From Myxacorys chilensis ATA2-1-KO14 (lineage in GTDB: Bacteria; Cyanobacteriota; Cyanobacteriia; Leptolyngbyales; Leptolyngbyaceae): a DNA stretch of 64,000 nucleotides. The stretch spans positions 1 to 64,000 of the forward strand of contig JAHHHP010000004.1 of assembly GCA_019359275.1 (NCBI GenBank), read 5' to 3'. Both the position numbers and the translations under genes were made by a program. Under the pieces are notes generated by a model, which saw only the letters and a program-made list of their open reading frames with translations, was not told the DNA's origin and searched no databases. Positions 44,311-53,383 of the stretch are shown here, in pieces; within the stretch, counting starts at the first letter, position 1; every line of letters starts with the position of its first letter.

Positions 44311-45495
44311 GTGCTACCTATGAAAGACCGCATCAAAGATCTTGCCCTCGCGCTTGCCCCCCGTCTGATTGAAATCCGTCGTCATCTCCACAGCCATCCT
44401 GAGCTAAGCGGACAGGAACATCAAACGGCGGCGTATGTAACAGGCGTACTGTCTTCTTGTGGATTGCGAGTCAAAGAAGCGATCGGCAAAGTGGGCGTTG
44501 TTGGAGAATTAGACGGGCAAGGTCGAGATCCGCGACTGCTCGCCATTCGTACAGATATGGATGCGTTGCCGATTCAGGAACGAACCCCGATAGAGTTTGT
44601 CTCTCGGCAACCGGGAGTGATGCACGCCTGTGGTCATGATGTTCATACAACAGTTGGACTGGGTACGGCAATGGTACTGTCTCAATTAGGAGAAGCTCTA
44701 CCCGGAACCATTCGCTTTCTGTTTCAGCCCGCCGAAGAAATTGCTCAGGGGGCAGAATGGATGGTGGAAGATGGTGTCATGACCGATGTAAACGCGATTT
44801 TAGGCGTGCATGTTTTTCCCTCAATTCCGGCAGGCAAAATTGGCATTCGCTACGGAGCGATGACCGCTGCTGCCGATGATCTGGAACTCACGATCGTAGG
44901 AGAGTCTGGACATGGAGCGCGTCCTCATGAAGCGATCGATGCGATTTGGATTGCCTCCCAAACGATTACGGCCCTCCAGCAAGCGATCAGCCGGACTCAA
45001 AATCCTCTACGTCCGGTGGTGCTAACGATTGGCAAAATTAGCGGCGGACGTGCGCCAAATGTGATTGCCGACCAAGTGACGATGCAGGGAACTGTGCGAT
45101 CGCTTCATCCCGAAACCAGCGAAGCGTTGCCGAGTTGGATCGAAAATATTGTTTCGAGCGTTTGCCAAACCTATGGCGCAACCTATCAATTAAACTACCG
45201 TCGCGGGACGCCTTCTGTTCAGAACGACCTGCGGCTGACAGGCTTAGTAGAATCGTCGGTCAAAGAGATGTTGGGAGCCGACAGCGTTCAGATTATTCAA
45301 GAACCTTCTCTCGGCGCAGAAGATTTTTCGTGCTATCTCAAACATGCCCCAGGCAGTATGTTCCGTTTAGGCGTGGGCTTCAAGGAGAAGCGAAATTACC
45401 CGCTTCACCATCCTCTGTTTGAGGTCAACGAGTCTGCGATCGTCACTGGCGTCGTGACAATGGCATGTGCCGCGTACAATTATTGGCGACATTAA
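44311..45495 (+). CDS. M20 family amidohydrolase (hippurate/IAA-amino acid hydrolase-like)
   Basis: A 394-aa metal-dependent amidohydrolase that removes acyl or aromatic acyl groups from amino acids. Family motifs: RRHLHSHPELSGQE, GKVGVVGEL, AIRTDMDALPI with metal ligand, MHACGHDVHT and PAEEIAQGAEWMV with the catalytic glutamate, ending in LGAEDFSCYL. GTG at 44311 and ATG at 44320 are both possible; AGAAAGG fits the GTG better. The natural substrate is unknown (hippurate, IAA-Ala or N-acyl amino acids). The next gene starts 22 bp after its stop. Confidence 0.9.
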   Translation: MLPMKDRIKDLALALAPRLIEIRRHLHSHPELSGQEHQTAAYVTGVLSSCGLRVKEAIGKVGVVGELDGQGRDPRLLAIRTDMDALPIQERTPIEFVSRQPGVMHACGHDVHTTVGLGTAMVLSQLGEALPGTIRFLFQPAEEIAQGAEWMVEDGVMTDVNAILGVHVFPSIPAGKIGIRYGAMTAAADDLELTIVGESGHGARPHEAIDAIWIASQTITALQQAISRTQNPLRPVVLTIGKISGGRAPNVIADQVTMQGTVRSLHPETSEALPSWIENIVSSVCQTYGATYQLNYRRGTPSVQNDLRLTGLVESSVKEMLGADSVQIIQEPSLGAEDFSCYLKHAPGSMFRLGVGFKEKRNYPLHHPLFEVNESAIVTGVVTMACAAYNYWRH

Positions 45496-45517
45496 AAAAT
45501 ATGTGGCGACACTAATT

Positions 45518-46258
45518 ATGGTCACGCTTGAGTGTAACGGAGTCCGGTTTCAGGACGTGCAAGCAATTGTGTGGGATAAGGATGGAACGCTTGCCGATTC
45601 GCTTGGCTTTTTGCGGAACTTGGGGCAAAAACGCGCTCAAGCGGTCGAATCAGAAATTCCTGGATTGGCGGAAGCAATCTTGCGCTCATTCGGATTCACA
45701 GCGGAGTCTCTTAATCCTGCTGGGCTACTAGCGGTTGGAACCCGATTAGAAAATGAAATTGGCGTCGCAACGGTGATCGCTCAAACAGGGCGTGACTGGA
45801 TCGCATCTCTGACGCTCGCGCGCTCCGCCTTTGGGCAAGTAGACCAGGGTTTAGCGCGTAAAGCAGACCTGACGCTGCCATTTGATGGAATTGTGAATCT
45901 CTTACGATCGCTGCATAACCAGCCTGTGAAGCTTGCGATTCTATCGAGCGATAGTCAAACCAATGTAGAAGATTTTGTCGCTCGGCACGACCTCAGTTCA
46001 TACTTTCAGCAACTGGTAGGAGCGCGAGTCGGCATTAGTAAACCTGCTCCCCAACTGCTGCAACTGGTTTGCACTTCGCTAAAGGTTGATCTCCGACATA
46101 CCCTAGTGATTGGCGACGCGATCGCAGACATCCAGCTTGCCACCAACAGCGGGGCGCTTGGGAGTATTGGCGTCACGTGGGGAGGGGTGATGCCAGCACA
46201 ACTTGATGGGGCAACTGCGATCGCGCATCAGGTCAACCAAATTCGGCTGCAAAGCTAA
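45518..46258 (+). CDS. HAD family phosphatase
   Basis: A 246-aa haloacid-dehalogenase-type hydrolase resembling phosphoglycolate phosphatases. Motif I is VWDKDGTLADS (nucleophile Asp), motif II SSDSQ, motif III lysine in GISKPAPQ and motif IV VIGDAIADIQLA. The helical cap is type C1. I chose ATG at 45518, since an upstream ATG at 45467 lies inside the amidohydrolase gene. It overlaps the convergent response-regulator gene by 4 bp. The substrate is not assigned. Confidence 0.9.
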   Translation: MVTLECNGVRFQDVQAIVWDKDGTLADSLGFLRNLGQKRAQAVESEIPGLAEAILRSFGFTAESLNPAGLLAVGTRLENEIGVATVIAQTGRDWIASLTLARSAFGQVDQGLARKADLTLPFDGIVNLLRSLHNQPVKLAILSSDSQTNVEDFVARHDLSSYFQQLVGARVGISKPAPQLLQLVCTSLKVDLRHTLVIGDAIADIQLATNSGALGSIGVTWGGVMPAQLDGATAIAHQVNQIRLQS

Positions 46259-46635
46259 GAAGCAACAAGAGACGGCAAGTGAATTTTCACCGTGTTGAGG
46301 AGTTGATCAAGGTCAATGGGCTTTCGAAGCAGACTATTTGCGCCCACTTCCCAGTAAGGCAAATGAGAATACTCATCGTGAGCCGTCAGCAGGACGATGG
46401 GCAGTTCCGCGATCGCTTTTTGACGAACTTGGCGAGACACATCATAGCCAGTTAATCCGGGCATCATGATGTCAAGCAAAACGAGATCGGGGGGAAAATA
46501 TTGGATTTTGTGTAGCGCGATCATGCCATCGAGAGCAGTATCAACGCTGTATCCTTCATCTTCTAAAATTGTTTGTAGTAAAAACAGGTTGTCTTCTAGG
46601 TCATCAACAACCAGAATCCGATAATTGTTAGACAT
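46255..46635 (-). CDS. Stand-alone response regulator receiver protein (CheY-like)
   Basis: A single receiver domain of 126 aa. The acidic pair is in LVVDDLEDN, the phospho-acceptor Asp in LVLLDIMMPGLTGYDV, the threonine in IVLLTAHDEY and the lysine in LRKPIDLDQL. There is no output domain, so it works by protein contact or phospho-transfer. No cognate kinase is in the window. I chose ATG at 46635, since an upstream start at 46707 adds 24 residues outside the fold. Its end overlaps the HAD gene by 4 bp. Confidence 0.92.
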   Translation of the reverse strand: MSNNYRILVVDDLEDNLFLLQTILEDEGYSVDTALDGMIALHKIQYFPPDLVLLDIMMPGLTGYDVSRQVRQKAIAELPIVLLTAHDEYSHLPYWEVGANSLLRKPIDLDQLLNTVKIHLPSLVAS

Positions 46636-46788
46636 TACTATTGAGCGTTGTGTTAACACCACGTTTAGCGAGACAAAGAACTTACCTCGGCTACATCGTA
46701 GTGTCAATTCAAATATCGCCTCTCTAACTCATGACAGATTTCGAGGAAGGGCAAGAACATCTTAAAGATTTCTTAATCATGTTGAAGC

Positions 46789-47415
46789 CTATTGAGCAAC
46801 CTTTTTTCGAGCCGATCCTTTATAGAAATAGCCAGCAATTGCAGGCAAATCTTCTGCCCAAAATTGAGTGACTGTCACTTCTGCAAAGTGTCTTTCAACT
46901 AATTGCTGAATGTCGCGATCGAGGTGACATCCATCGGCAATCAGTTTCTGAACAGGTGTGAGGCGATGTTGCCACGTTTGAATAGCGGGGTCAGAACTTA
47001 AGCCATGTTCAATAAAAAAAAGAGTGCCGCTTGGCTTCAGCACTCGACCCATCTCGTGCAGGGCTTGATCGACGTTGGCGATGCTACAGAGTGTCCAAGT
47101 ACTGACAACACTATCAAAGGAATCATCGGGTATCGGCAAGGACTCCCCATTGAGAACTTGTTGATGCACAGTGATGTTAGAAGCTTGAATTCGCCGTTGT
47201 GCGATCGCGCTCATACCCGGATTGACATCTACTGTTGCAATCGCGCGAACGGATTCGGGATAGTGCGGCAAATTCAAGCCCGTTCCAAAGCCAATTTCTA
47301 GAACGTCTCCGCTCACATTCGCCAATACTTCTCGACGATATTGCGGGAACGGATCGCCCGACATAGCCAAGTCAATCAAGCGGGGAAATAGCCATCGAGA
47401 ATAGGGGTTAATCAT
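46789..47415 (-). CDS. Class I SAM-dependent methyltransferase
   Basis: A 208-aa methyltransferase with motif I VLEIGFGTGLNLPHYP, the acidic end of strand 2 in TVDVNPGMSAI and the UbiE-like post-motifs VVSTWTLCSI and GRVLKPSGTLFFIEHG. The substrate is unknown; similar proteins act on small lipophilic molecules or phospholipids. The acyltransferase gene ends just 4 bp upstream of its start, so these two form an operon, which suggests a joint role in modifying an envelope component. Confidence 0.9.
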   Translation of the reverse strand: MINPYSRWLFPRLIDLAMSGDPFPQYRREVLANVSGDVLEIGFGTGLNLPHYPESVRAIATVDVNPGMSAIAQRRIQASNITVHQQVLNGESLPIPDDSFDSVVSTWTLCSIANVDQALHEMGRVLKPSGTLFFIEHGLSSDPAIQTWQHRLTPVQKLIADGCHLDRDIQQLVERHFAEVTVTQFWAEDLPAIAGYFYKGSARKKVAQ

Positions 47416-47419
47416 TCTG

Positions 47420-48844
47420 TCATCTCACGCTAGATTGCTGAGATTTTCGGTCAAACTCCAGAGCATTTTGATTGACCCACAGCGTTTTTTCACCCTTAGA
47501 AATGCGGCACAAATAGAACGCTTGATCATGCACAACTTGTTCAATATTAATAACTGTCCAACCTGGCTGACCTAAGTAACAAACCTTATCACCCACTCTA
47601 GGATTTCGAGCTTGCATAGAATTTGCACTAGAGGTAAGCTGCGTGTCTCCCCATTGCCAAAGTGCGATCGCAAACTGCTGAAAGCGAGGAGTCACAGCAT
47701 CAGCCATCACCGCAAATACTAGCGTCTCAACGATCATGATAGGTAACGCTGCTGCATAGGCTGAAAACTGATCTTGTACACTCAGGTTAATTGTGCGATC
47801 GATGACAAAGTTGTGAATTAGGAAATAGCTGTAACTATGAAGTCCCAACCAGGTCATCAAAGGTGCAAGCCGCAAGCGATCGCTCAGAAACCGAAAGACC
47901 ACCATGCAACAGAGCGTCAATCCAATCGCTAACAAGAAATCCACAAAAATCCAACCAACGCGATAAAACTGGCAGACAAAGCCAAGCGCGTAGATGCTGA
48001 TGCCTGTAATCAATGCTTTGCTAGGCTTCCAAAAAATTGCGCCTTTACCGTGTAGATAAGCTTGCGCCGCAATCATTCCTACTACAAACGTACTTAACTT
48101 GGCGATAAACGGCACAAACGGTTGCCATCCTGAAGGCGTGTCTACGATCGCATAGGTTGGATGTCCTTGAAAGACAAAAACAGCCAACGCTCGATAGAGA
48201 AAGGTGACAACGGTACTGACAATAAATAAATTACGAGCGCCCCAACGCTGAAATAGATGCCATAAGACTGGAAAGATAAGGGCAAAGCTAAGAATCAGTG
48301 GAACAAACCACCACGGCCCGCTTGTCGGTAGTAGTAAATCGCCTCCATAATCAAATAGCAACGGAAACGTCAGACTTGCAAACCCGTGCCATGCATCGGG
48401 AATATAACTATTTGTCAGCTTTCCGACAACCCATAGTATGGGGTAGGAGAGCCAAGCGATCGTCCAGAACGGCATCAAGATTCTTAGAACTCGCCGCCTC
48501 AAAAAACTTCCTACTTCTAGCGGCTTGCCCTTGAGTGATAGTACTAGGCTGAAACCACTGACTAACACAAAGACATCAACAAACTGAAACCCAAACCATA
48601 CGGGCAAGCTACCCAAATGAGATAGCCAGGTTTCACCCAACTCACTCGACGCCGCAACCATCTTCTCAAGATTACTGATTAAGCCAGTAGGCTGTGGCGT
48701 GTAACTATATTTTGTAAAGAGCAATTGAGCGTGATAGAGCAATATCACAACAGCGGCAAAAATCCGAATTCCTTCTAGCCAAGCTAGACGCTGTGTTTTT
48801 CGGGAGCTTTGCGAAGCAAGCCGTAAATTTTGAGAATGGGTCAT
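47420..48844 (-). CDS. Acyltransferase 3 (OafA/YrhL) membrane protein with extra C-terminal domain
   Basis: A 474-aa integral membrane acyltransferase with about ten helices. The family signature is at the N-terminus (WLEGIRIFAAVVILLYHAQLL) and in LVSGFSLVLS, with the catalytic-type histidine in YHAQ. Such enzymes O-acylate polysaccharides or peptidoglycan. After the last helix (about residue 400) is an extra soluble module, about 60 aa, beginning NPRVGDKVCYLGQPGWTVINI, which resembles a small SH3/KOW-like barrel. I do not know this module on acyltransferases. ATG at 48844 has GAGGAG eight bases upstream. It forms an operon with the methyltransferase. Confidence 0.88.
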   Translation of the reverse strand: MTHSQNLRLASQSSRKTQRLAWLEGIRIFAAVVILLYHAQLLFTKYSYTPQPTGLISNLEKMVAASSELGETWLSHLGSLPVWFGFQFVDVFVLVSGFSLVLSLKGKPLEVGSFLRRRVLRILMPFWTIAWLSYPILWVVGKLTNSYIPDAWHGFASLTFPLLFDYGGDLLLPTSGPWWFVPLILSFALIFPVLWHLFQRWGARNLFIVSTVVTFLYRALAVFVFQGHPTYAIVDTPSGWQPFVPFIAKLSTFVVGMIAAQAYLHGKGAIFWKPSKALITGISIYALGFVCQFYRVGWIFVDFLLAIGLTLCCMVVFRFLSDRLRLAPLMTWLGLHSYSYFLIHNFVIDRTINLSVQDQFSAYAAALPIMIVETLVFAVMADAVTPRFQQFAIALWQWGDTQLTSSANSMQARNPRVGDKVCYLGQPGWTVINIEQVVHDQAFYLCRISKGEKTLWVNQNALEFDRKSQQSSVR

Positions 48845-49464
48845 TCGCAATACTCCTCAAATCTAGACAACGAACTTAAACCACCTAACCTAAGTTGCAA
48901 CAAAACAGTTTTGATAAAACCAGACCCAATATGACAGGTTCTCTAACGTGTTGGCTGAAAATCTACCGATTTATAGATTCATCTGCTTCTTGAAATTTTA
49001 ATAGCTAATAAAATTAAGCAATTTAAGAAAAATATTTTATCTAAGCCCATACTTGGCATCAGTCTTCATAACTGCAACATTTCAACTGCAACTGGTGTAG
49101 AACGAAGCTTCAAGAGAATCATTCGGAAAGCATTGAAGAAATCTGTTTACTTAGCCCATAACTAAGCTGGCAAATTGTTGAAGCGATCGCATCCAGCAAT
49201 GGTCATATTTGCCTTAGTTCCGACTTTGCGGCAGTTGTTAAAGGGGCTATGAAGGCGAAATGAGCTTTTAGAAATTAAACACCAAACTTTTTCTGCTTTT
49301 TAAGAAAAACTTGTTTTTCTTGGTTCTCTGTACTTCACAAAAAACGTTATTCTAATCTTTCACATTCATCACAAAGAAAAAGCAAGAGAAGAGTTTCAGC
49401 CAAAAAAGAATTTACAGCAAAACTTCCATTTCTGTCGTACCAGATCAGTTAAAGCCTCATCAAA

Positions 49465-49492
49465 TTGCTTGGAATTGCTAGAACAATATACT
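49465..49492 (+). promoter_or_regulatory. Putative sigma-70 promoter of the orphan unit
   Basis: TTGCTT (49465-49470) and TATACT (49487-49492) are separated by 16 bp, close to the consensus. A start near 49499 would give a transcript of about 400 nt to the terminator. Confidence 0.4.
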
Positions 49493-49514
49493 CCTCTTGT
49501 TGCGGCTGCTTCTC

Positions 49515-49634
49515 ATGATTGCAACATACTTAAGTACCTCAAGTGAACATGCGATCGCTCACTTACAACGTCCTTCTCCAGTAAAATATGATACACCTGA
49601 AGCTAATACCGACAATACTTACAGCACCTTGTAA
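49515..49634 (+). CDS. 39-codon ORF in the orphan unit, possibly a decayed gene
   Basis: ATG at 49515 opens a frame MIATYLSTSSEHAIAHLQRP... ending ...DNTYSTL at a TAA (49632-49634). After the stop the same frame stays open for another 38 codons (to TAG at 49749-49751), so a longer gene interrupted by a single stop is as likely as a real small protein. No ribosome site is obvious. I recognise no family. A non-coding RNA is the other possibility. Confidence 0.25.
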   Translation: MIATYLSTSSEHAIAHLQRPSPVKYDTPEANTDNTYSTL

Positions 49635-49869
49635 GTGTCAGCAGATCCTCTTCTAGCAAAGTCAGGAAAGTCGCAAATTAAGGCACTCACCGAGATGCAG
49701 CCTGCAATTTTGCCAGTAGCTTTACTTCAGCGAGGTATGCTAAGTAGTTAGTATTAAGATGAATTGTATCCTTAGTATCTTTTAAGCGTGAATCTCACTG
49801 GAATGAGTGATATCTATTCCTTTAGAAGTTTGCTTTTATAGTAGAAGACTTGCTTCGGAGCGTTTTCGG

Positions 49870-49895
49870 CAGCCTTGCGAAAGGCTGTTTTTTTT
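49870..49895 (+). terminator. Strong rho-independent terminator on the plus strand
   Basis: CAGCCTT (49870-49876) pairs with AAGGCTG (49881-49887) around a GCGA tetraloop, followed by eight T (49888-49895). No annotated plus-strand gene lies upstream within 3 kb. Confidence 0.88.
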
Positions 49896-49980
49896 GTGCT
49901 TTTGCATGCATACAAAATCGTTTGCTAAAAATATGCAGGTTGGCTGAAGCGATGAAACATCAAATGCCTTGGCATTTTCT

Positions 49981-51504
49981 TCACTTCTTGCTCGCCTCAA
50001 TCTGACGTACTACCGTTAACGCTGAGTAGCTTACTCCCGCTGTTCCCTCTCCCGGATGGGTTGAGTCACCGACAAGCCAGAGGTGATCAACAGGAGTACG
50101 GTTCGCAAATCCAAACGGGCCAAACGTTGGAATTCGTTGCCCAATCCCTCCAACAATTCCCTGATCGCGAGCCGTGTATCGTTGAAACGTCTGTGGCGTC
50201 GCCGCTTCTTGATAGATCACCGTGTCTGAATTGAGATTAAAAAATTGTCCTAATCGTGCGATCGCTGCTTCAGCATATTGCTGTTTCATCGCGTCATAAT
50301 CACCCTGCTGCCAAGCTTTCACATCGGTGAATGAAGACGCAATGATGGTTGCTTGTCCGTCTGGCGCGCGGCCATCACCCGGATGGCTCACCGATACAAA
50401 TAGAGAATTATTCTCGCCGATCGGCCCGTCATAGTCATACAGAAATTGCAGGTGCGGCGGGCAGTTCTCAGGAATTGCCGATCGCTCCACACCGAGATAA
50501 ATCACAAAGGCTCCAGAAGCGGGTGGCAGCTTCTCGACTCGTCGCCCATAGCCCTGCGGTGCATCCTCACCTAACAGCCTGACTAAATCCTGAACCGTGA
50601 CATTCGCTACGACCTGATCCGCAGGTTCTAGCCAAGTTTCACCATTCTGATTGCGAACGGTCACGCCTGTTGGTCGATTGTCTTGCGTGTGAATCCGCTC
50701 CACCGTATGACGCATGAGCAGCGTTCCACCATCGCGCTCCAACGACTTAACTAAGCGATCGCTCAACACCTGCATACTGCCCTGCAAATGAAACAATCCG
50801 TGCGGCTGCTGAGACACACCTAATGCGGTAGCGGCGTAGAGGAGTGCTGTTTCGTTGGCGTCAACTTGAGAATAGAGCTTAAGCTGCAAGTCGAGAAAGG
50901 TTTTGAGGCGGCGATCGCGCTCTAAGCCATACCCCTGCAAAGCATCACCAACTGTTGAAAAAGTATGAGGCACAGTCAGTAGCGTTGCGGGGCGTAGCGC
51001 TTTCGTAAGTTGCCACAAATCCCAGATGTTGCGAGGCGGCAGCACCGGATCGCGCATCTGAAAGGCCCAACTGCGGTGAAACAGGTCGGCCAGCAGTTGC
51101 CAAAAGGGTTCGCTACCCGGAAATTGTCGCTGTCGTTCTGCTTTCCACTGTTCAGGGTCGCGCCAAACGTTGATGGGTTGAGTTTCTCCTGGCAGGTAGA
51201 CGGCACAGGCAGGATCGCAAAATGTGGCGTCCGGCAGCGCGATATTTAGTTCTGAAAAAATTCGGTGGTGAATGCCGCCCGATTCTAATCCTGCTACTTG
51301 TGTGGCTCCTACATCAAAGGTAAATCCCTTCCGCTTAAATGTAGAGGCACATCCTCCGGGTACGATCGCTTGATCGAGCATCATGACGTTGTACCCTCGG
51401 TGCGCCAGCAGTGCGCCTGCCGTTAATCCACCAATTCCTGCGCCAATAACGACTACCTTACGACCCGCAGACTTACGGCCTGCAGAACCTTGCTCACTCG
51501 CCAT
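49981..51504 (-). CDS. crtD: CrtD-like carotenoid C-3',4' desaturase
   Basis: A 507-aa flavoprotein of the phytoene desaturase/carotene isomerase superfamily. The dinucleotide-binding motif VVVIGAGIGGLTAGALLAHRGY is at about 16-37, and the FAD-binding C-terminus is HLWLVGDSTHPGEGTAGVSYSALTV. The ending and the TFDVGATQVAGLESGG block resemble cyanobacterial CrtD, which desaturates the 3',4' bond of carotenoids for myxoxanthophyll, rather than CrtH isomerase. No other crt genes are nearby. ATG at 51504 gives about 15 Ser/Gly-rich residues before the Rossmann fold. The exact reaction is inferred from memory of family differences. Confidence 0.75.
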   Translation of the reverse strand: MASEQGSAGRKSAGRKVVVIGAGIGGLTAGALLAHRGYNVMMLDQAIVPGGCASTFKRKGFTFDVGATQVAGLESGGIHHRIFSELNIALPDATFCDPACAVYLPGETQPINVWRDPEQWKAERQRQFPGSEPFWQLLADLFHRSWAFQMRDPVLPPRNIWDLWQLTKALRPATLLTVPHTFSTVGDALQGYGLERDRRLKTFLDLQLKLYSQVDANETALLYAATALGVSQQPHGLFHLQGSMQVLSDRLVKSLERDGGTLLMRHTVERIHTQDNRPTGVTVRNQNGETWLEPADQVVANVTVQDLVRLLGEDAPQGYGRRVEKLPPASGAFVIYLGVERSAIPENCPPHLQFLYDYDGPIGENNSLFVSVSHPGDGRAPDGQATIIASSFTDVKAWQQGDYDAMKQQYAEAAIARLGQFFNLNSDTVIYQEAATPQTFQRYTARDQGIVGGIGQRIPTFGPFGFANRTPVDHLWLVGDSTHPGEGTAGVSYSALTVVRQIEASKK

Positions 51505-52005
51505 GATGCTATTACTTTGATGCTATTGCTTTACGTTCTGTAACAATTTCAGTTTAGTACAGATAGCTGAGTCGCGGTGCTTCACAGCCATTGGATCGCT
51601 TAACCTTCTAACTCAAGGCAGACCTCGCCCGATTCAACCTGCTCTTTTAAGCCATTCGCTGAAGGCAAGTATTGCTCAAGAGCCTCTGCCTCTAGACTGT
51701 CACCCAGCGTTTTTTCTCTGGTCACTCAACCGGATTCAAATGAAGAAACTCGACAGTAGATACGCCCAGCAACTCTTTCAAAAACGCGATAGGCTCAAGA
51801 TAGATGGAAAGAATTCAGCTTCAACGCTTGGGGAACCTGCATAGCGATGTGGCACGGACGGCTATGTTGCGAACTATCTATCCTATATCGCGAACTATTA
51901 AGGAGTACACCCAAGAATTGACATGGGATTACCCCTTGCACTTTACTTGTAAACTGAGATCGCTAGATAAAACAGCGCAAAATCAGCAGTTGGAGGACTT
52001 GGTTC
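51505..52005. other. 501-bp divergent region upstream of crtD and glpX
   Basis: Holds both promoters. On the minus strand a 41-codon GTG-started frame (51600-51725) exists but has no ribosome site and is probably a remnant. The exact direct repeat GCGAACTAT occurs at 51869-51877 and 51890-51898, spaced 21 bp, 108 bp upstream of glpX. Confidence 0.5.
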
Positions 52006-53043
52006 GTGGAAAACACGCTTGGTTTAGAAATTATCGAAGTCGTAGAGCAGGCAGCGATCGCGTCCGCTCATCTAATGGGCAAAGGCGATAAGAACGAGGC
52101 TGACCGGGTAGCAGTGGAAGCCATGCGTGAGCGCATGAACAAAATTTACATGCGCGGTCGGATTGTGATTGGAGAAGGAGAGCGGGACGACGCTCCCATG
52201 CTCTACATCGGTGAGGAAGTTGGCATTTGCTCGCAGCCCAATGCCAAGGACTTCTGTAACCCAGATGAACTGGTGGAAATCGACATTGCCGTTGACCCCT
52301 GCGAAGGCACTAACCTTTGCGCCTATGGTCAACCTGGCTCGATGGCAGTATTGGCTATTTCAGAAAAGGGCGGTTTGTTTGCGGCTCCCGATTTCTACAT
52401 GAAGAAACTCGCGGCTCCTCCGGCTGCTAAAGGAAAAGTAGACATCAGCAAATCCGCCACTGAGAATCTGAAGATTCTTGCTGAGTGCTTGGATCGCTCA
52501 ATCGACGAACTCGTGGTCGTAGTGATGAAGCGCGATCGCCACAACGATCTAATCAAGGAGATCCGCGAGGCAGGCGCACGAGTTCAACTGATCAGCGATG
52601 GCGATGTGGGAGCCGCGATCAACTGCGGATTCGCAGGAACCAATATTCATGCACTGATGGGCATTGGAGCGGCTCCTGAAGGCGTCATTTCGGCAGCGGC
52701 GTTGCGGTGCTTGGGGGCACACTTCCAAGGGCAACTAATCTACGATCCAGCAATCGTACAGACTGGCTTGATTGGCGAAAGCAAAGAAGCCAACATCGCT
52801 CGTCTGAACGAAATGGGTATCACTGACCCAGACAAAATCTACACCGCTGAAGAACTGGCATCTGGTGAAAACGTCTTGTTCGCTGGAACAGGCATCACTC
52901 CTGGCAACATCATGAACGGCGTCCGTTTCTTCAAAGGTGGCGCGAGAACCCAAACTCTCGTTATTTCCAGCCAGTCTAAGACGGCTCGATTTGTAGACAC
53001 CATTCATATGCACGAGCAGCCCAAGGTTGTTCAGCTCCGCTAG
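52006..53043 (+). CDS. glpX: Class II fructose-1,6-bisphosphatase / sedoheptulose-1,7-bisphosphatase
   Basis: The bifunctional Calvin-cycle phosphatase of cyanobacteria (345 aa, cytoplasm). Signature blocks are [37 protein letters not shown] with metal-binding acidic residues, the substrate-phosphate region DPCEGTNLC and [10 protein letters not shown]. The start is GTG at 52006 with GGAGG nine bases upstream. It stands in front of hemA with a 340-bp repeat-rich gap between, so the two are probably not co-transcribed. Light-redox control is known for this enzyme class. A paired 9-bp direct repeat lies upstream (51869-51898). Confidence 0.97.
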   Translation: MENTLGLEIIEVVEQAAIASAHLMGKGDKNEADRVAVEAMRERMNKIYMRGRIVIGEGERDDAPMLYIGEEVGICSQPNAKDFCNPDELVEIDIAVDPCEGTNLCAYGQPGSMAVLAISEKGGLFAAPDFYMKKLAAPPAAKGKVDISKSATENLKILAECLDRSIDELVVVVMKRDRHNDLIKEIREAGARVQLISDGDVGAAINCGFAGTNIHALMGIGAAPEGVISAAALRCLGAHFQGQLIYDPAIVQTGLIGESKEANIARLNEMGITDPDKIYTAEELASGENVLFAGTGITPGNIMNGVRFFKGGARTQTLVISSQSKTARFVDTIHMHEQPKVVQLR

Positions 53044-53056
53044 AAAGAAGGGAGGA

Positions 53057-53077
53057 GGGATGAGGGATGAGGGGTGA
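53057..53077 (+). repeat. Short GGGATGA array after glpX
   Basis: Two perfect heptamers (53057-53070) and one variant GGGGTGA (53071-53077), starting 13 bp after the glpX stop codon. Same unit as the arrays near 39.0-39.2 kb. Confidence 0.85.
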
Positions 53078-53306
53078 AGTAAGACTTCAAATGGCATTGA
53101 ATTTGAATCTCTCGGTTAGCGCTCCTTTCATCCTTCCTTGCGTTAGCGTTGCCGTAGGCGTCCCTCATCCTTCATCTCTAACTCAGGGCAAACGCATAAA
53201 AACTGAACAGTTCACTAAGCAAGGCTTTCAAATTTAAGTATTTTTGCTTATCAACTCTTGAATTCCCCGCCAGTCGCAACTCCAAATTTTTTATGCGATC
53301 GCCCTG

Positions 53307-53376
53307 ATCCCTAACTATTAGAGCGCCCCTTTCATCCCTCCTCCCTCCTCCTTCATCCCTAACTATTAGAGCGCCC
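53307..53376 (+). repeat. Direct repeat in the hemA leader
   Basis: Two identical 22-bp copies with core CTAACTATTAGAGCGCCC, 48 bp apart start to start. The second copy takes the place where a ribosome site would be expected. Confidence 0.88.
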
Positions 53377-53383
53377 TTTTAAT

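Larger units (their letters stand above)
48845..49980. other. 1.1-kb gap with a plus-strand orphan transcription unit
   Basis: The left two thirds (to about 49450) are AT-rich with no convincing gene. The right third holds a plus-strand promoter-like sequence (49465-49492), a 39-codon ORF (49515-49634) and a strong plus-strand terminator (49870-49895). Both flanking genes run on the minus strand, so none of them uses this terminator. Confidence 0.55.
53044..53383. other. 340-bp repeat-rich gap between glpX and hemA
   Basis: Begins with GGGATGA-type heptamers (53057-53077), continues with reverse-oriented copies near 53160, and ends with two 22-bp direct repeats (53307-53328 and 53355-53376) separated by CT-rich CCTCCCTCCTC tracts. 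The second copy ends eight bases before the hemA ATG. Confidence 0.7.

Noticed and set aside
51600..51725. 41-codon GTG-started ORF on the minus strand upstream of glpX
   Set aside because: No ribosome site and no family; better seen as a remnant or chance frame.
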